From: CBDAQD01 sp965275905 | Lineage (GTDB): Bacteria; Pseudomonadota; Alphaproteobacteria; Rhizobiales; JAJFHC01 | Length of the DNA: 64,000 nucleotides | NCBI GenBank assembly: GCA_965275905.1 | Contig: CBDHYJ010000050.1 | Location: forward strand, 51,223-115,222 | Direction: 5' to 3' | Part shown: one piece after another, positions 27,003 to 36,143 of the stretch | Numbering within the stretch: position 1 is the first letter of the stretch | How the letters are laid out: each line of letters starts with the position of its first letter | The notes under the pieces: generated by a model | Told to the model about the DNA's origin: nothing | Databases searched by the model: none | What the model saw: the letters and a program-made list of their open reading frames with translations, nothing else | Program-made: the position numbers and the translations under genes

Positions 27003-27635
27003 CTATTGCCCCGTCACGATGGAAGGCAAACGGTCGAGCGAACTTTCGAGATAGGCCGGCGGCACGTCACCAGTCTGTTTGAGCCCAATCCGGTTATGCC
27101 AGTAGACCGGCATCCCCACCGCAGATGCGCCCGGAACATCGGCGGCCGAGCCGGCGACGAAAAGGATGCGTTCCGCCGGGATGCGCAAGGTGTTGATAGC
27201 CATTGCGTAGGGTTCGGGGCGGGGTTTGTAGTAACCGGCTGCCTCCGCCGTCACCACAATATCGAACCGGCCGGAAACACGTTCCGCTGCGGCCTGTCCG
27301 AGACGCTCTGAACAGTTCGTGACGATCGCAAGTGGCACCTCCGCCGCCAGCTGATCGAGGACGGAACGGACCTCGGGCCATGGCTTCAATTCCTCCCAGC
27401 GCGCCGCGAGATCGTCGGCCGCCCTGTCCGGCAGGCCGGCGATCGTCGCGGCTTCTCTCACAATCACCTCGTAGGGCCGGTAAACACCGGCCCCGTAGGT
27501 CAGTTCGAGATAGGCCTTACGCCACCTGAGCCCGGCATCTTCCGATCCGGCCACACTGTTCCACAGCGACCAGGAATCGATCAGCGCCGTCAGCAGGTCG
27601 AAGATGACGGCGTCATATGGCCGGTTATTGCTCAC
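27003..27635 (-). CDS. HAD-superfamily hydrolase, haloacid-dehalogenase-like
   Basis: A 210-residue HAD protein. Motif I is VIFDLLTALIDSW with nucleophile Asp13; motif II is IVTNCSE; motif III is the Lys in AGYYKPRPEPY; motif IV is ILFVAGSAADVPGA. In motif I the second acidic residue and the usual GT are replaced (D-L-L-T-A), closer to type II haloacid dehalogenases than to phosphatases. GTG 27635 overlaps the ankyrin gene stop by 4 bases (GTGA), implying coupled translation. Substrate unknown. Confidence 0.82.
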   Translation of the reverse strand: MSNNRPYDAVIFDLLTALIDSWSLWNSVAGSEDAGLRWRKAYLELTYGAGVYRPYEVIVREAATIAGLPDRAADDLAARWEELKPWPEVRSVLDQLAAEVPLAIVTNCSERLGQAAAERVSGRFDIVVTAEAAGYYKPRPEPYAMAINTLRIPAERILFVAGSAADVPGASAVGMPVYWHNRIGLKQTGDVPPAYLESSLDRLPSIVTGQ

Positions 27636-29143
27636 TCGTTTTCCGTGCTTCCACTCTGCCAGTCCTCGAGGAAAGCCGCCATCGACTCGCTGCCGCATCC
27701 GTCGATCTCGCGTTGTCTGAGTTCCGACCCGGCATCAAGCAGCAGCCGGGCGCAGGCGATGTGATCGCGCTCCGCCGCGTTGGGGCAGAATTCCGCGCCA
27801 TGGATCACGGTGCCGAGCGCGTCGCCTCCGTAGTCGTTCTCGTATTCCAGGTCGGGCGAGAGCGTCAGCAGATAGGCAACCGTATCGGTCACGCCTTCCC
27901 AGCCGGCCAAGTGCAGCGGCGACATGCCCATTTCTTCTCTGGTATCCGGATCGAGACCGGCGCCCACGAGCGCCTTGATGTGATCGAGCGCGCCCGGTTC
28001 TGCCGCAAGCCTGTTCAACAGGCGGCGTGCCTCGTCACTCAGGTCTGACAGGTTGAGCCGGTCCGGCGGAATCCGGCCCGCGGCGCACTCGGCCAGTGCA
28101 GTCTCGACAGGTGTCAGTCGCGATGCGTGACCCATGTCTTCAAGCGCGCCGGCAAAAGAGTCGTTGCCGTAGATACGGGCCAGACCGTACGCGGTGTGGC
28201 CGTTCCAGACGGTGGTGGGGTCCGCGCCGTACTCGATCAGCAGCCGCGCGGTTTCGCCAGCCCGTCCGCGCCGCGCCGCCTGGTGCAGGGCCGGCAGCGT
28301 CGGGACCGGCTCGCCGCTGGGATGATCCGGAACCTTCTCTTGCGGGTCGGCACCGTAGTCGAGCAGAAGCCGCACGGCCTCCAGGTCGTCGAAATCGAGT
28401 GCACGCAGAAGCGCGTTTGTTCCCGCGGTCTTGACGCCGAACCTCATCAGCAGCTTCAGGCCGTCATGATGGCCAAGCTCGGTGGCGTGATAGAGGCTTT
28501 CGTTGTCATCCGGCGTGGCGCCGTTTTCGAGCAGCCATTCCGCGAGCGCCAGATTGTTGGCGTGACCCAGGGCGCCGTAGAGCGCCGAGATCTCGTGCTC
28601 TGAGCCCGGCTGATACGGATAGGCGTCGTTGACGTCGGCACCGTTCGCCACCAGCAGGTCCGCGATCCGGAGCATGTCGCCGCGCTTTTCCGGAGCCATG
28701 TGGATGTACTTGGAATAGGCGAGGTGCAGGATCGGCGACCGGATGCCGATCTTCTCGGTGGCTCTGGACGGATCGGCGAGCGCCGCCTCGACCGCCTCGG
28801 CATCGTATAGTGCAATCTGCAGTCCGAGGTTGTGAGACGCGAGCGAGGGGTCGTCCTCCAACAGTCTTGCGGCGACCCACGGCTGCCCGAAATAGAGTGC
28901 GATCTTCAGGCGCTCCGCGCGCTGGTCGCGCGTCATGGCCTGCGACTCCAGAGCGAACTTCAGCTTGGGCCAGCTGTCGTGGCCGTTCTCGCGCGCGATC
29001 ACGTGCAGAAAGTCGGCGTGTTTCGGCTGGTCCTTGTCCGGGGCGAACGCTTGCAGGCGCCGTGCCGCGTCAGGGTCTCCGGCGGCAAAGGCTTTCTTGA
29101 GTTGCTTGGCAGCGGCACGCAGTCTGGTGATGTCTGTGGTCAT
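27632..29143 (-). CDS. Ankyrin-repeat protein
   Basis: A 503-residue cytoplasmic protein (no signal peptide) with multiple ankyrin-type repeats, for example RIADLLVANGADVNDAYP, LAEWLLENGATPDDNESLYH, VRLLLDYGADPQEK and MSPLHLAGWEGVTDTVAYLL. The N-terminus LRAAAKQLKKAFAAGDPDAA and ENGHDSWPKLKFAL is a common opening in this protein group. It probably acts as a protein-binding scaffold. It is co-directional and translationally coupled to the HAD hydrolase. Confidence 0.88.
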   Translation of the reverse strand: MTTDITRLRAAAKQLKKAFAAGDPDAARRLQAFAPDKDQPKHADFLHVIARENGHDSWPKLKFALESQAMTRDQRAERLKIALYFGQPWVAARLLEDDPSLASHNLGLQIALYDAEAVEAALADPSRATEKIGIRSPILHLAYSKYIHMAPEKRGDMLRIADLLVANGADVNDAYPYQPGSEHEISALYGALGHANNLALAEWLLENGATPDDNESLYHATELGHHDGLKLLMRFGVKTAGTNALLRALDFDDLEAVRLLLDYGADPQEKVPDHPSGEPVPTLPALHQAARRGRAGETARLLIEYGADPTTVWNGHTAYGLARIYGNDSFAGALEDMGHASRLTPVETALAECAAGRIPPDRLNLSDLSDEARRLLNRLAAEPGALDHIKALVGAGLDPDTREEMGMSPLHLAGWEGVTDTVAYLLTLSPDLEYENDYGGDALGTVIHGAEFCPNAAERDHIACARLLLDAGSELRQREIDGCGSESMAAFLEDWQSGSTENE

Positions 29144-29320
29144 CGGCTTTCCTCTTGATCTGGCCCAATGGTCCGCTGCTTGGGCAATCGGAGAAAAACC
29201 GAAAGTCGATATGGTGTCTTCAAGGTGCGTAACGCTTTCCGCGGACCCGGATGCCGCCCTGACGGCGACCGAACGGTACCACCGGTCGTCAGCCCGATCA
29301 ATGTTGCCCGGCGCAGGCGG

Positions 29321-29851
29321 TCAGGGATGGGTTGAGTCCAGCAGTTCCTCGCTGATGCCGGCCTGGGACGGGCGCTCGAGATAGGTGGAGAGCACGACAT
29401 AGGTGCGCGTGCCCTTCACGCTCGGCATGTCGTAAAGCCGGGCCAGCAGACCTTCAAGCGCCCGGCTGCTCTCGAACCTGGCCTTCAGAAGCATGCAGGT
29501 ATCGCCCGTGACCGAGTGGATTTCTTCCACTTCGGGCAAATCACCGAGTTCCATCAGTTCCTTGGATTTGCCCCAGCCGGTCGTATCGACATGGATGAAC
29601 GCAAGCAGCGGCTTGCCTGTCGCCGTGCCGTCCAGCATGGCGACCGTTCCCCGGATGCGTCCGGAGGCCTTCAGCCGCTTGACCCGTTCGTGGGTGGCCG
29701 GTGGTGAAAGTCCGACGCGGTCGCCAAGTTCGCCGTAGCTCAGGTCGGCGTCACGCGCCAGTTCGCCTAATATTCTTCGGTCGATCGCGTCCAGAGCCCG
29801 GGCGCGGGCACCCGGGTTTCGAACCTCATCTTGTTTTCGTTCATTCGGCAT
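29321..29851 (-). CDS. Lrp/AsnC-family transcriptional regulator
   Basis: A 176-residue Lrp/AsnC protein: HTH in LDAIDRRILGELARDADLSY, GELGDRVGLSPPATHERVKR, and RAM ligand-binding domain (GKPLLAFIHVDTTGWGK, EVEEIHSVTGDTCMLLKARF). ATG 29851 is chosen over an upstream TTG. It diverges from the MFS exporter gene 48 bases away. Amino-acid exporters are typical targets of such regulators, so regulation of the MFS gene is likely. Confidence 0.92.
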   Translation of the reverse strand: MPNERKQDEVRNPGARARALDAIDRRILGELARDADLSYGELGDRVGLSPPATHERVKRLKASGRIRGTVAMLDGTATGKPLLAFIHVDTTGWGKSKELMELGDLPEVEEIHSVTGDTCMLLKARFESSRALEGLLARLYDMPSVKGTRTYVVLSTYLERPSQAGISEELLDSTHP

Positions 29852-29899
29852 TTTCAACTCTTCACAGAATTTAGTTCTGCATTTAGATATATCGCCAGA

Positions 29900-31083
29900 A
29901 TGAAAAGAAAGCCAGTATCCATGTTGTCCCGGCCCGTCCTCCTGCTTACAGCGTCCATCGCCATCATCGGTTCCAATTCGCTCGTTCTGAGCCCGATTGC
30001 CGGCGCGGTCGCCGCGTCCTTTCCCGGCAGCAGCGCCGCGGACGTCATGATCGCTGCGGCCGCTTACGGTCTCGGAACCGCTTTCAGCGCACTGGTTTTT
30101 GCGCCAATGGCGGACCGGATCGGGGCTGAACGCTCGCTTCTGCGCGCGATGGCGGTGCTGGCGGCGGCGCTCGGGCTGAGTGCATTCGCTCCGGGACTGT
30201 GGATGCTTTCCTCTCCCAGACCATGGCCGGACTTGCCGCCGGAGCCGCGTTGCCGGCCATCTACTCGCTCTCGGCGCAGATTGCGCCCAAAGGACGCGAA
30301 AGCGAGGTTCTCGGATTGGTCCTCGCCGGCTGGACGTTAAGCCTGGTTGCAGGCGTGAGTCTTTCGGCGCTATTGGCGGATTTCGTTCATTGGCGCGGAG
30401 TGTTTGCCACGCTCACGGGTTCGGCGGTTCTGATTGCCATCTGCATTGCCCGGACAGGCGGGTGGGGAGTTAGTGTGAGCGGCGGTGTTGCGACGTCGCC
30501 GTTGACAGCGCTGAAAGTGCCGGGTGTCACGCGGGTTCTTGCTATCTGCGTGGCCAAGATGATCGCGTTCTATGGTCTTTATGCCTATTTCGGTGCTCAT
30601 GTCGAAGGCGTGCTGGGATATCCCACCGCGGCGGCCGGGCTCGTGCCGCTGTCCTACGGTGTCGGTTTCGGAACCGCTGTTGTCTTTGACAGCAGGATCG
30701 ACAGGTACGGATCCGACAACGTCGCGCCGTTCGCATTTTCAGCGCTTGCCCTGGTTTACCTCGGGATCGCGTTGACTTCGGGAGCCTACGGCCTGGTCAT
30801 TGCCTTATGTTTCCTTTGGGGCATTGCAAATCATGTCGGTCTCAACCTCGTCGTCGGGCGGCTCGGCGCACTCGACCCGGCGCAACGCGGCGCGATCATG
30901 GGGCTCTACAGCGCTGTCACCTATCTGTGCGTCTTTGCCGGAACCACCGGATTCCGTCCGGTCTTCGAGACCTATGGGCTTGAGGGCTGCGCCTTGATGT
31001 CTTCGGCCTTGATCGCCCTTGTCGCGGTCGAAGCTGTCGCGCGCGTTCAACGACTGAAGCGCCGCGCCGAAGAACGGATCTGA
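29900..31083 (+). pseudogene. MFS transporter, frameshifted
   Basis: The first frame from ATG 29900 encodes TM1-TM4 of a major facilitator (TASIAIIGSNSLVLSPIAGA, VFAPMADRIGAERSLLRAMA) and breaks at GLWML near 30205-30215. The second frame continues directly with SQTMAGLAAGAALPAIYSLS and runs through the remaining helices to 31083. The combined 1184 bases are one short of a multiple of three; restoring it gives about 394 residues, normal for an MFS exporter. Either a recent one-base deletion or a sequencing error. It is divergent from the AsnC gene. Confidence 0.85.
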
Positions 31084-31119
31084 ACCGATCGGGTTCCCCG
31101 GCGCGGCGTTGTGAGTCTG

Positions 31120-31548
31120 TCAGGCGTTTGCCGCCTGCCGCGACGGCAGGAAGGCGGCGGCGAACGCAATCGGGAAGCTCAGGTTCAGGAGCACATTCAA
31201 CGGGGCGTCCGCAGCGATCGAGCCGGCGCTGTCGACGACGAACCAGACGCCTATACTCCACAGGATCATCGACTTCGCGAGTGCCGGTTCGCGGAGGTAT
31301 AGCCGGGTTGCGACGAGCCACAGGAGCACGCCCCAGCCGGCCATGACGCCGCCGCCGATCGCCGAGATCAGCCGGGCTTCTGAGGCCGCGAATGTTTCGG
31401 CACCGTCGATCGGCCAGACGATCATGTCGACGACCGGAGCAACAAGTCCTGCGGTCGCCGGATGGGCTGCGAGAGCGACGTAAACGCCGAAGAAAATGAC
31501 GACGCCCGCCAGTATCTTCAGCCAGGTGAGGGTGGTCTGATTGGCCAT
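31120..31548 (-). CDS. Small integral membrane protein
   Basis: A 142-residue protein with about four hydrophobic segments (LKILAGVVIFFGVYVALAAH; LISAIGGGVMAGWGVLLWLV; SMILWSIGVWFVVDSAGSIA; VLLNLSFPIAFAAAFL). The start MANQTTLTW at 31548 is preferred to 31596. No family or function can be named. It diverges from an XRE regulator with a perfect dyad between them. Confidence 0.72.
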   Translation of the reverse strand: MANQTTLTWLKILAGVVIFFGVYVALAAHPATAGLVAPVVDMIVWPIDGAETFAASEARLISAIGGGVMAGWGVLLWLVATRLYLREPALAKSMILWSIGVWFVVDSAGSIAADAPLNVLLNLSFPIAFAAAFLPSRQAANA

Positions 31549-31610
31549 GTCTCTGCTCCATTGCGTTTGACGTGGCGAGACAGGTAGCGCGGGCACCCGG
31601 CGCCCGGCAA

Positions 31611-31625
31611 TTACCTCGGAGGTAA
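31611..31625. promoter_or_regulatory. Perfect operator-like palindrome TTACCTCGGAGGTAA
   Basis: TTACCT-CGG-AGGTAA lies 60 bases upstream of the XRE regulator start and about the same distance from the divergent membrane protein gene. It is a good candidate for the XRE regulator's own operator controlling both genes. Confidence 0.6.
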
Positions 31626-31684
31626 GTGATTCAGACGCTGCATCGACTACAATGCCGGTGCGGAACAGACGGGGTATTCATGGC

Positions 31685-32452
31685 ATGGACAGCACATTCG
31701 GCGGCGTTCTGAAGGACTGGCGGGCACAGCGCCGCATGAGCCAGCTCGATCTGGCATTGGCCGCGGACGTGTCCGCGCGGCATATCTCGTTTCTGGAAAC
31801 CGGGCGGGCGAAACCCAGCCGGTCCATGATCCTTAGACTGTCCGAGACGCTGGAAATGCCGCGCGGCGCAAGGAACACGCTGCTCAACGCGGCCGGCTAC
31901 GCACCGGCCTACCGGACCAGGGATCTGGACGGCGATGACATGGCGCATGTGCGGGCCGCTGTCGAATGGACGCTGGACCGGCACGACCCGTTTCCGGCGA
32001 TGGCGCTCAACCGCCACTGGGTGCTCGTCAGGCTGAACAGATCCGCCTCGATGCTGTTCTCAGGGCTCGGGCTCACTGTCGGCGACAGCCTGCTCGACGC
32101 TTTCACGCAATCCGACGCCGTGCGCTCATCGGTTCTTAATTGGCCGGAAGTGGCCCGCCATGTGGCTGTGCGTCTGCGCACGGAAAGCGCGCATCTCGGC
32201 GGTGATGACGTTCTGGACAAGGCTGCGGACGCACTTGCGGAGGCTATGGAGGAAAACGGACAGGAAGACACCGGTGTTCTGCCCGCCGTGATTCCGGCGC
32301 GCTATCAGGCCGGCGGATTGTCCCTGTCGCTGTTTTCGACCATCGCCCAGTTCGGAACGGCCGAGGATATCGCGCTCGCCGACCTCAAGGTCGAACTCTT
32401 GTTCCCGGCAGACGAGGCAACCCGGGATCTTCTCTTCGCCGTAGCAAGTTAG
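31685..32452 (+). CDS. XRE-family regulator with MmyB-like ligand-binding domain
   Basis: A 255-residue protein. N-terminal HTH_XRE: FGGVLKDWRAQRRMSQLDLA, ADVSARHISFLETGRAKPSR. The C-terminal domain fits the MmyB/MLTR type (WTLDRHDPFPAMALNRHWVL, ESAHLGGDDVLDKAADAL, GTAEDIALADLKVELLFPAD). Members of this family usually repress a divergent gene and sense small hydrophobic ligands. It ends 2 bases from the convergent AraC gene. Target inferred from position. Confidence 0.88.
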   Translation: MDSTFGGVLKDWRAQRRMSQLDLALAADVSARHISFLETGRAKPSRSMILRLSETLEMPRGARNTLLNAAGYAPAYRTRDLDGDDMAHVRAAVEWTLDRHDPFPAMALNRHWVLVRLNRSASMLFSGLGLTVGDSLLDAFTQSDAVRSSVLNWPEVARHVAVRLRTESAHLGGDDVLDKAADALAEAMEENGQEDTGVLPAVIPARYQAGGLSLSLFSTIAQFGTAEDIALADLKVELLFPADEATRDLLFAVAS

Positions 32453-32454
32453 GT

Positions 32455-33297
32455 TCAGGCAACCGGAATCCAGATTTCGACACCGCCGCGACCCGTCGAG
32501 GCATCGAAGCGTTCGTCATAGAGTTCGAAATCGGGAGCTTCCCTGGGCTTGAGCGCGGCGTCCGGCAGAGCTTTGTTCCAGATCGTGTAGACAGTCTTCG
32601 GCAGATCGGCGATATGCCCGGAGTGAGTAAAAACCGCATAACGACCTGCGGGGACCGAGACAGAGTCCATTCCTGATGGAATGTCCACGGCCGCTGTCGT
32701 TTCCAAACCCGCGACATAGCGAAACCATCCTGCCTCATCGGCGTCGCAACACACGCCATAGGCTGCGTTGCCGGCCGAGTATGGGACTTCGTTCGCCCGT
32801 TCATTGAATGTCTGCCAGAGTGACGGAATTGAACTGATGTCTTCGAATGTGCAGCGGATGCTGCACCCGACGACGTGAAAGGCGTCGCGCTCCCTGATCT
32901 CAGGGGCTGCGACATCGACAAGCAGGCTCTTTTTCATCTCGAGAGGCTCCATGAGGATGAGGGATTGTGTGGATCGGGCGGTGCGCACGCTGCTCGGCAA
33001 GAAGCCGAAATAGCTTGCGAAGGCCCTTGTGAATGCCTCGTGCGAGCCGTACTGCGCATCCAGCGCAATCGTGAGGATTTCTTCGTTTCCGGTACCCAGA
33101 GCTTCGGCGGCGGCAGACAGTCTCCGCGCTCGAAGATAGGCCATGGGCGAAAGTCCGGTTGCCGACCGGAACGTCCGAGACAAATGGAATGGGCTGACGG
33201 CGCACAAGTCTGACAGCTCTGTCAGCGACAATGGCCGACGCAGTCTCATCTCGATCTGCCAGATTGCCCGGTCAACGACGGTCACAACGGTCTCCAC
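32455..33297 (-). CDS. AraC-family regulator with GyrI-like effector domain
   Basis: About 280 residues. An N-terminal AraC HTH pair (LSLTELSDLCAVSPFHLSRT, FRSATGLSPMAYLRARRL, ILTIALDAQYGSHEAFTRAF) is followed by a GyrI-like/Rob effector-binding domain (VVGCSIRCTFEDISSIPSLW, VPAGRYAVFTHSGHIADLP, GGVEIWIPVA). GTG 33297 is an estimate; the frame is open to 33471 but that part is not AraC-like. Targets unknown; the VOC gene lies just upstream on the same strand. Confidence 0.85.
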   Translation of the reverse strand: METVVTVVDRAIWQIEMRLRRPLSLTELSDLCAVSPFHLSRTFRSATGLSPMAYLRARRLSAAAEALGTGNEEILTIALDAQYGSHEAFTRAFASYFGFLPSSVRTARSTQSLILMEPLEMKKSLLVDVAAPEIRERDAFHVVGCSIRCTFEDISSIPSLWQTFNERANEVPYSAGNAAYGVCCDADEAGWFRYVAGLETTAAVDIPSGMDSVSVPAGRYAVFTHSGHIADLPKTVYTIWNKALPDAALKPREAPDFELYDERFDASTGRGGVEIWIPVA

Positions 33298-33401
33298 TCG
33301 GCATTCACCGCTTTGTCTCGCACAATCCGAACAAACGCACTTGATCGTTCTTGCTGAACTTGGCCGGCGGTCGCGATGTGTCTTGCATCGATCGTTGGCG
33401 C

Positions 33402-33752
33402 TCAGACGTGCGTGAGTATGTTGATCAGACGGCCGAAGGGGTCGCGGACGTAGAGTCGTTTGACGCCCCACGGCTCGATTGCCGGGCCGTATTCGACAGG
33501 AATGTCCTGCGCAGTGATCCGCGCATGGATTTCATCGAAATTGTCGACCTCGATCGAAAGGTCCGGAACCGGTGTTCCGGAGCCGCCTTCCGCCGCTACG
33601 CTCAGTTGTGGCGTGGTATGCGCATCCGTTGCGAAGGTGACGATCCATCCGAGATCCATGGCGACGTCCATGTCCAGGATTTCACCGTAAAATGCTTTCG
33701 CACGCGCGATGTCATCGGTGCCGATGTTCGCGACGATCCTCTTGACGGTCAT
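33402..33752 (-). CDS. VOC-superfamily (glyoxalase/bleomycin-resistance-like) protein
   Basis: A 116-residue single VOC domain pair: IVANIGTDDIARAKAFYGEI, LDMDVAMDLGWIVTFAT, and the C-terminal half EVDNFDEIHARITAQDIPVE, WGVKRLYVRDPFGRLINIL. Members are metal-dependent lyases, dioxygenases or drug-binding proteins. Here the first-motif metal His is not obvious, so activity is uncertain. Sits at the edge of the accessory island. Confidence 0.85.
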   Translation of the reverse strand: MTVKRIVANIGTDDIARAKAFYGEILDMDVAMDLGWIVTFATDAHTTPQLSVAAEGGSGTPVPDLSIEVDNFDEIHARITAQDIPVEYGPAIEPWGVKRLYVRDPFGRLINILTHV

Positions 33753-33786
33753 GCTGTTCTCCTCGCTACCGGACTGAGCCGCGTCG

Positions 33787-35295
33787 CTATGTAGGCGGTC
33801 TGGTTCCGCTCAACGTCAATTGAGTGCCGTCCGGCTCGATATGTGCCGACAGGTCAATACGATCCCCGGAAAACTTGATGTCCAGGCGCACGAGGTTGGG
33901 GTCGCCGACTTCCAGCCAGTCCATGGCAAACGACCGATCAACGGTCCACTTTCCCCGGATTGCGATGTGGTTGTCACGGGGCATCCTGCCGAAGTCTCCT
34001 GTCGGCGACACGCGATACAAGCCATCGAGTCCGACGGCGAGACGGTAGGTGCCTTCGCCGGTGCCGAGGATTATCCAGGCGTCGTCCGGCCGCGTGAAGC
34101 CGAATGCGATGGTCTCGTAGGGAAGCGGCTGGTCCGTGCTTTCCAGAACGTAGGTGTGTCCTGAGATTTCTCCGGCGAGGAGGGGCAGGTCGGTAATCGG
34201 CTGAGGCGCCGGGTTTTCAACGTCCGCCAAGAGAGACTCCAGGTTGCGCTCGGCGGCCGGGTTTGGCGGCAGGGGTTGGTTTCCGATCGACGAGAAGTCG
34301 AAGGCTTCGAGCGCCTTGTTCAATCCGTCCGGATCTGACGACGTCGCAACAAGAACCATGTTCCAGCGCGGAAGAACGCATATCCGTTGGCCGCCCCAGC
34401 CGGCGGCCTTGTAACCGGTCTCATCAATAGGAATCTGCCACCACCAGTAGCCGTAGCCTTCCTCCGCCTCAATGCCCGCCATCCGGTCGCCGGTTGACTC
34501 CTGAACCCACTCGGCGGGCACGACCTCTTCGCCGTCCCATCGTCCCCGGTTGAAGAACAACTGGCCGATTTTCGCCATGTCCCGGGGGGTCATGAAGAGT
34601 TCGGACCCGCCGAAGTAATGGCCATGCGGGTCCTGCCGCCACTGCACGCCGTTGATGCCGAGACGGCCGAAGAGATACCGGTCGGCGAGCTCCAACAGGC
34701 TTTGCCCGCCGGCCCGGCTCAATACACCCGACATTGCATGGGTCAGCGCCGTGCAATACTCGAAACGCCTTCCGGGATCCTCCGACATCGGCCGCGCGAA
34801 GGTCGCTTCTATCCAGTCGTCGCTGGCGAAAATGCCGGTCATGACGGGACCGTTCTCGTCGAGGTCCAGTCCCGAGGTCATGGTCAGAAGGTGCCGCAGT
34901 GTGATCTGAGCCTTGCGCCGGTCCATGTCACCGGTGACGTATTCCGGGAAATAGTCAAGAACGGGCCGGGCGAGATTGTCGAGAATGCCTTCTCTAAGCG
35001 CGATGCCGACCAGAGCGGACATGATGCTCTTGGTCACCGACTTCACATTGTGAAGCGTGTCCCTGTCATACGGCGGCAGGTAAAACTCGAAAATCACGCG
35101 GCCGTTCCGCATCATGATCAGACTATGCAGGTTGACCGGTTCGTCCCTGATGCGACGGACCGCCCGGATCAGCCCACGGGAATCAACGCCCTGCGCTTCG
35201 GGCGTTGAGGCGTCCCGGTCAAACGGATTGGCCGTGCTGTCCATGCCGTCTTCATCGGCACTTGCAAATGAGTTTTGCGGCGGGACGTTTTCCAT
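33787..35295 (-). CDS. Serine hydrolase of the beta-lactamase/class C-like family
   Basis: A 502-residue protein. The catalytic SxxK is Ser86-Val-Thr-Lys89 (NVKSVTKSIMSALVGIAL). The second motif, normally YxN or YSN, is Tyr180-Cys-Thr182 (FEYCTALTHAMSG), which is unusual. GYGYWWWQIP and GWGGQRICVLP fit the third active-site region. No signal peptide, so it is probably cytoplasmic like 6-aminohexanoate-dimer hydrolase (NylB) or EstB-like esterases, rather than a true beta-lactamase. The C-terminal 130 residues form an extra beta-rich domain. Substrate unknown. Confidence 0.85.
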   Translation of the reverse strand: MENVPPQNSFASADEDGMDSTANPFDRDASTPEAQGVDSRGLIRAVRRIRDEPVNLHSLIMMRNGRVIFEFYLPPYDRDTLHNVKSVTKSIMSALVGIALREGILDNLARPVLDYFPEYVTGDMDRRKAQITLRHLLTMTSGLDLDENGPVMTGIFASDDWIEATFARPMSEDPGRRFEYCTALTHAMSGVLSRAGGQSLLELADRYLFGRLGINGVQWRQDPHGHYFGGSELFMTPRDMAKIGQLFFNRGRWDGEEVVPAEWVQESTGDRMAGIEAEEGYGYWWWQIPIDETGYKAAGWGGQRICVLPRWNMVLVATSSDPDGLNKALEAFDFSSIGNQPLPPNPAAERNLESLLADVENPAPQPITDLPLLAGEISGHTYVLESTDQPLPYETIAFGFTRPDDAWIILGTGEGTYRLAVGLDGLYRVSPTGDFGRMPRDNHIAIRGKWTVDRSFAMDWLEVGDPNLVRLDIKFSGDRIDLSAHIEPDGTQLTLSGTRPPT

Positions 35296-35372
35296 GATTG
35301 CGGCCGAAAACTACCACAGCCTTTTTCGAACGCTCAAGGATACCTGCGCGCGCCGCGAACACACACCACGTG

Positions 35373-36143
35373 TCAGATGTCGCTGCTGCCGACAAACGCT
35401 GTGAAATCCTCGGCGACCGCAATTTCCGCCGCCTCGAGCAGGGCCCGCCCGTGTTCCGGTGTGGCAAGCGCCGAGTGCGACCCGACCCTGCCGTCCGGGA
35501 ATTGCGCGCGATGCTCGTCCGGCGGTCCGTGCCGGTCGCCGGCATGTCCGGCGATGTATTCAGGCGAAAGCGCTTCTGGCGGTGCCTCGGCCTCGGCGGA
35601 CGGTTCGACGATCCGGTGGGCCGCCTGCGTAATGGCCACCTCGGACGGCGTGGCGTGCATGCCTTCCCAGTCGCCGTAGAGGTCCCGGCGCAGCGCATTG
35701 ACGGGCTCGAAATCCCACCAGCTCCTGATCCGCATGGCGGCGCTGGTCTGCCGGTCTGCCAATCGCTGCAACGGTTCCAGATTGGCGCCGTGACCGTTGA
35801 GGACGTAGATGCGCCGGAAGCCCTGACCTGACAGGCCTTCGAAAATCTCGCCGACCAGCATTTCGAACGCCGGCACGGAGACGGAGACCGTCCCCGGGAA
35901 GGCCGTATTGAAAGGAGCCGGTGTATAGGCAATCGTCGGCGCGACCAGTGCGCCGGCCCGCTTCGCCGCCCCGTCCGCAATGACCTCCGCGCAGAGAGCG
36001 TCCGTGCCGATCAGGCCCATGGGGCCGTGCTGTTCGGTCGATCCGACGGGAATGATGATGCCGTCCGAGGTCTTGAGGTAGGACTCGACCTCCCGCCACG
36101 TGACGAGTTGCAGCCTTACGCTTCCGCGCGGTGTTTCAGCCAT
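35373..36143 (-). CDS. Creatininase-family amidohydrolase
   Basis: A 256-residue metal-dependent amidohydrolase. Conserved metal ligands: Glu37 and His39 (PVGSTEQHGPMGLIGTD) and Asp48, then IYVLNGHGANLEPLQRL and the late HATPSEVAITQAAHRI block. The family includes creatininase, ArfB-type formamide hydrolases and MftE. It overlaps the upstream GST gene by 28 bases and is probably co-translated with it. Specificity cannot be predicted. Confidence 0.9.
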   Translation of the reverse strand: MAETPRGSVRLQLVTWREVESYLKTSDGIIIPVGSTEQHGPMGLIGTDALCAEVIADGAAKRAGALVAPTIAYTPAPFNTAFPGTVSVSVPAFEMLVGEIFEGLSGQGFRRIYVLNGHGANLEPLQRLADRQTSAAMRIRSWWDFEPVNALRRDLYGDWEGMHATPSEVAITQAAHRIVEPSAEAEAPPEALSPEYIAGHAGDRHGPPDEHRAQFPDGRVGSHSALATPEHGRALLEAAEIAVAEDFTAFVGSSDI

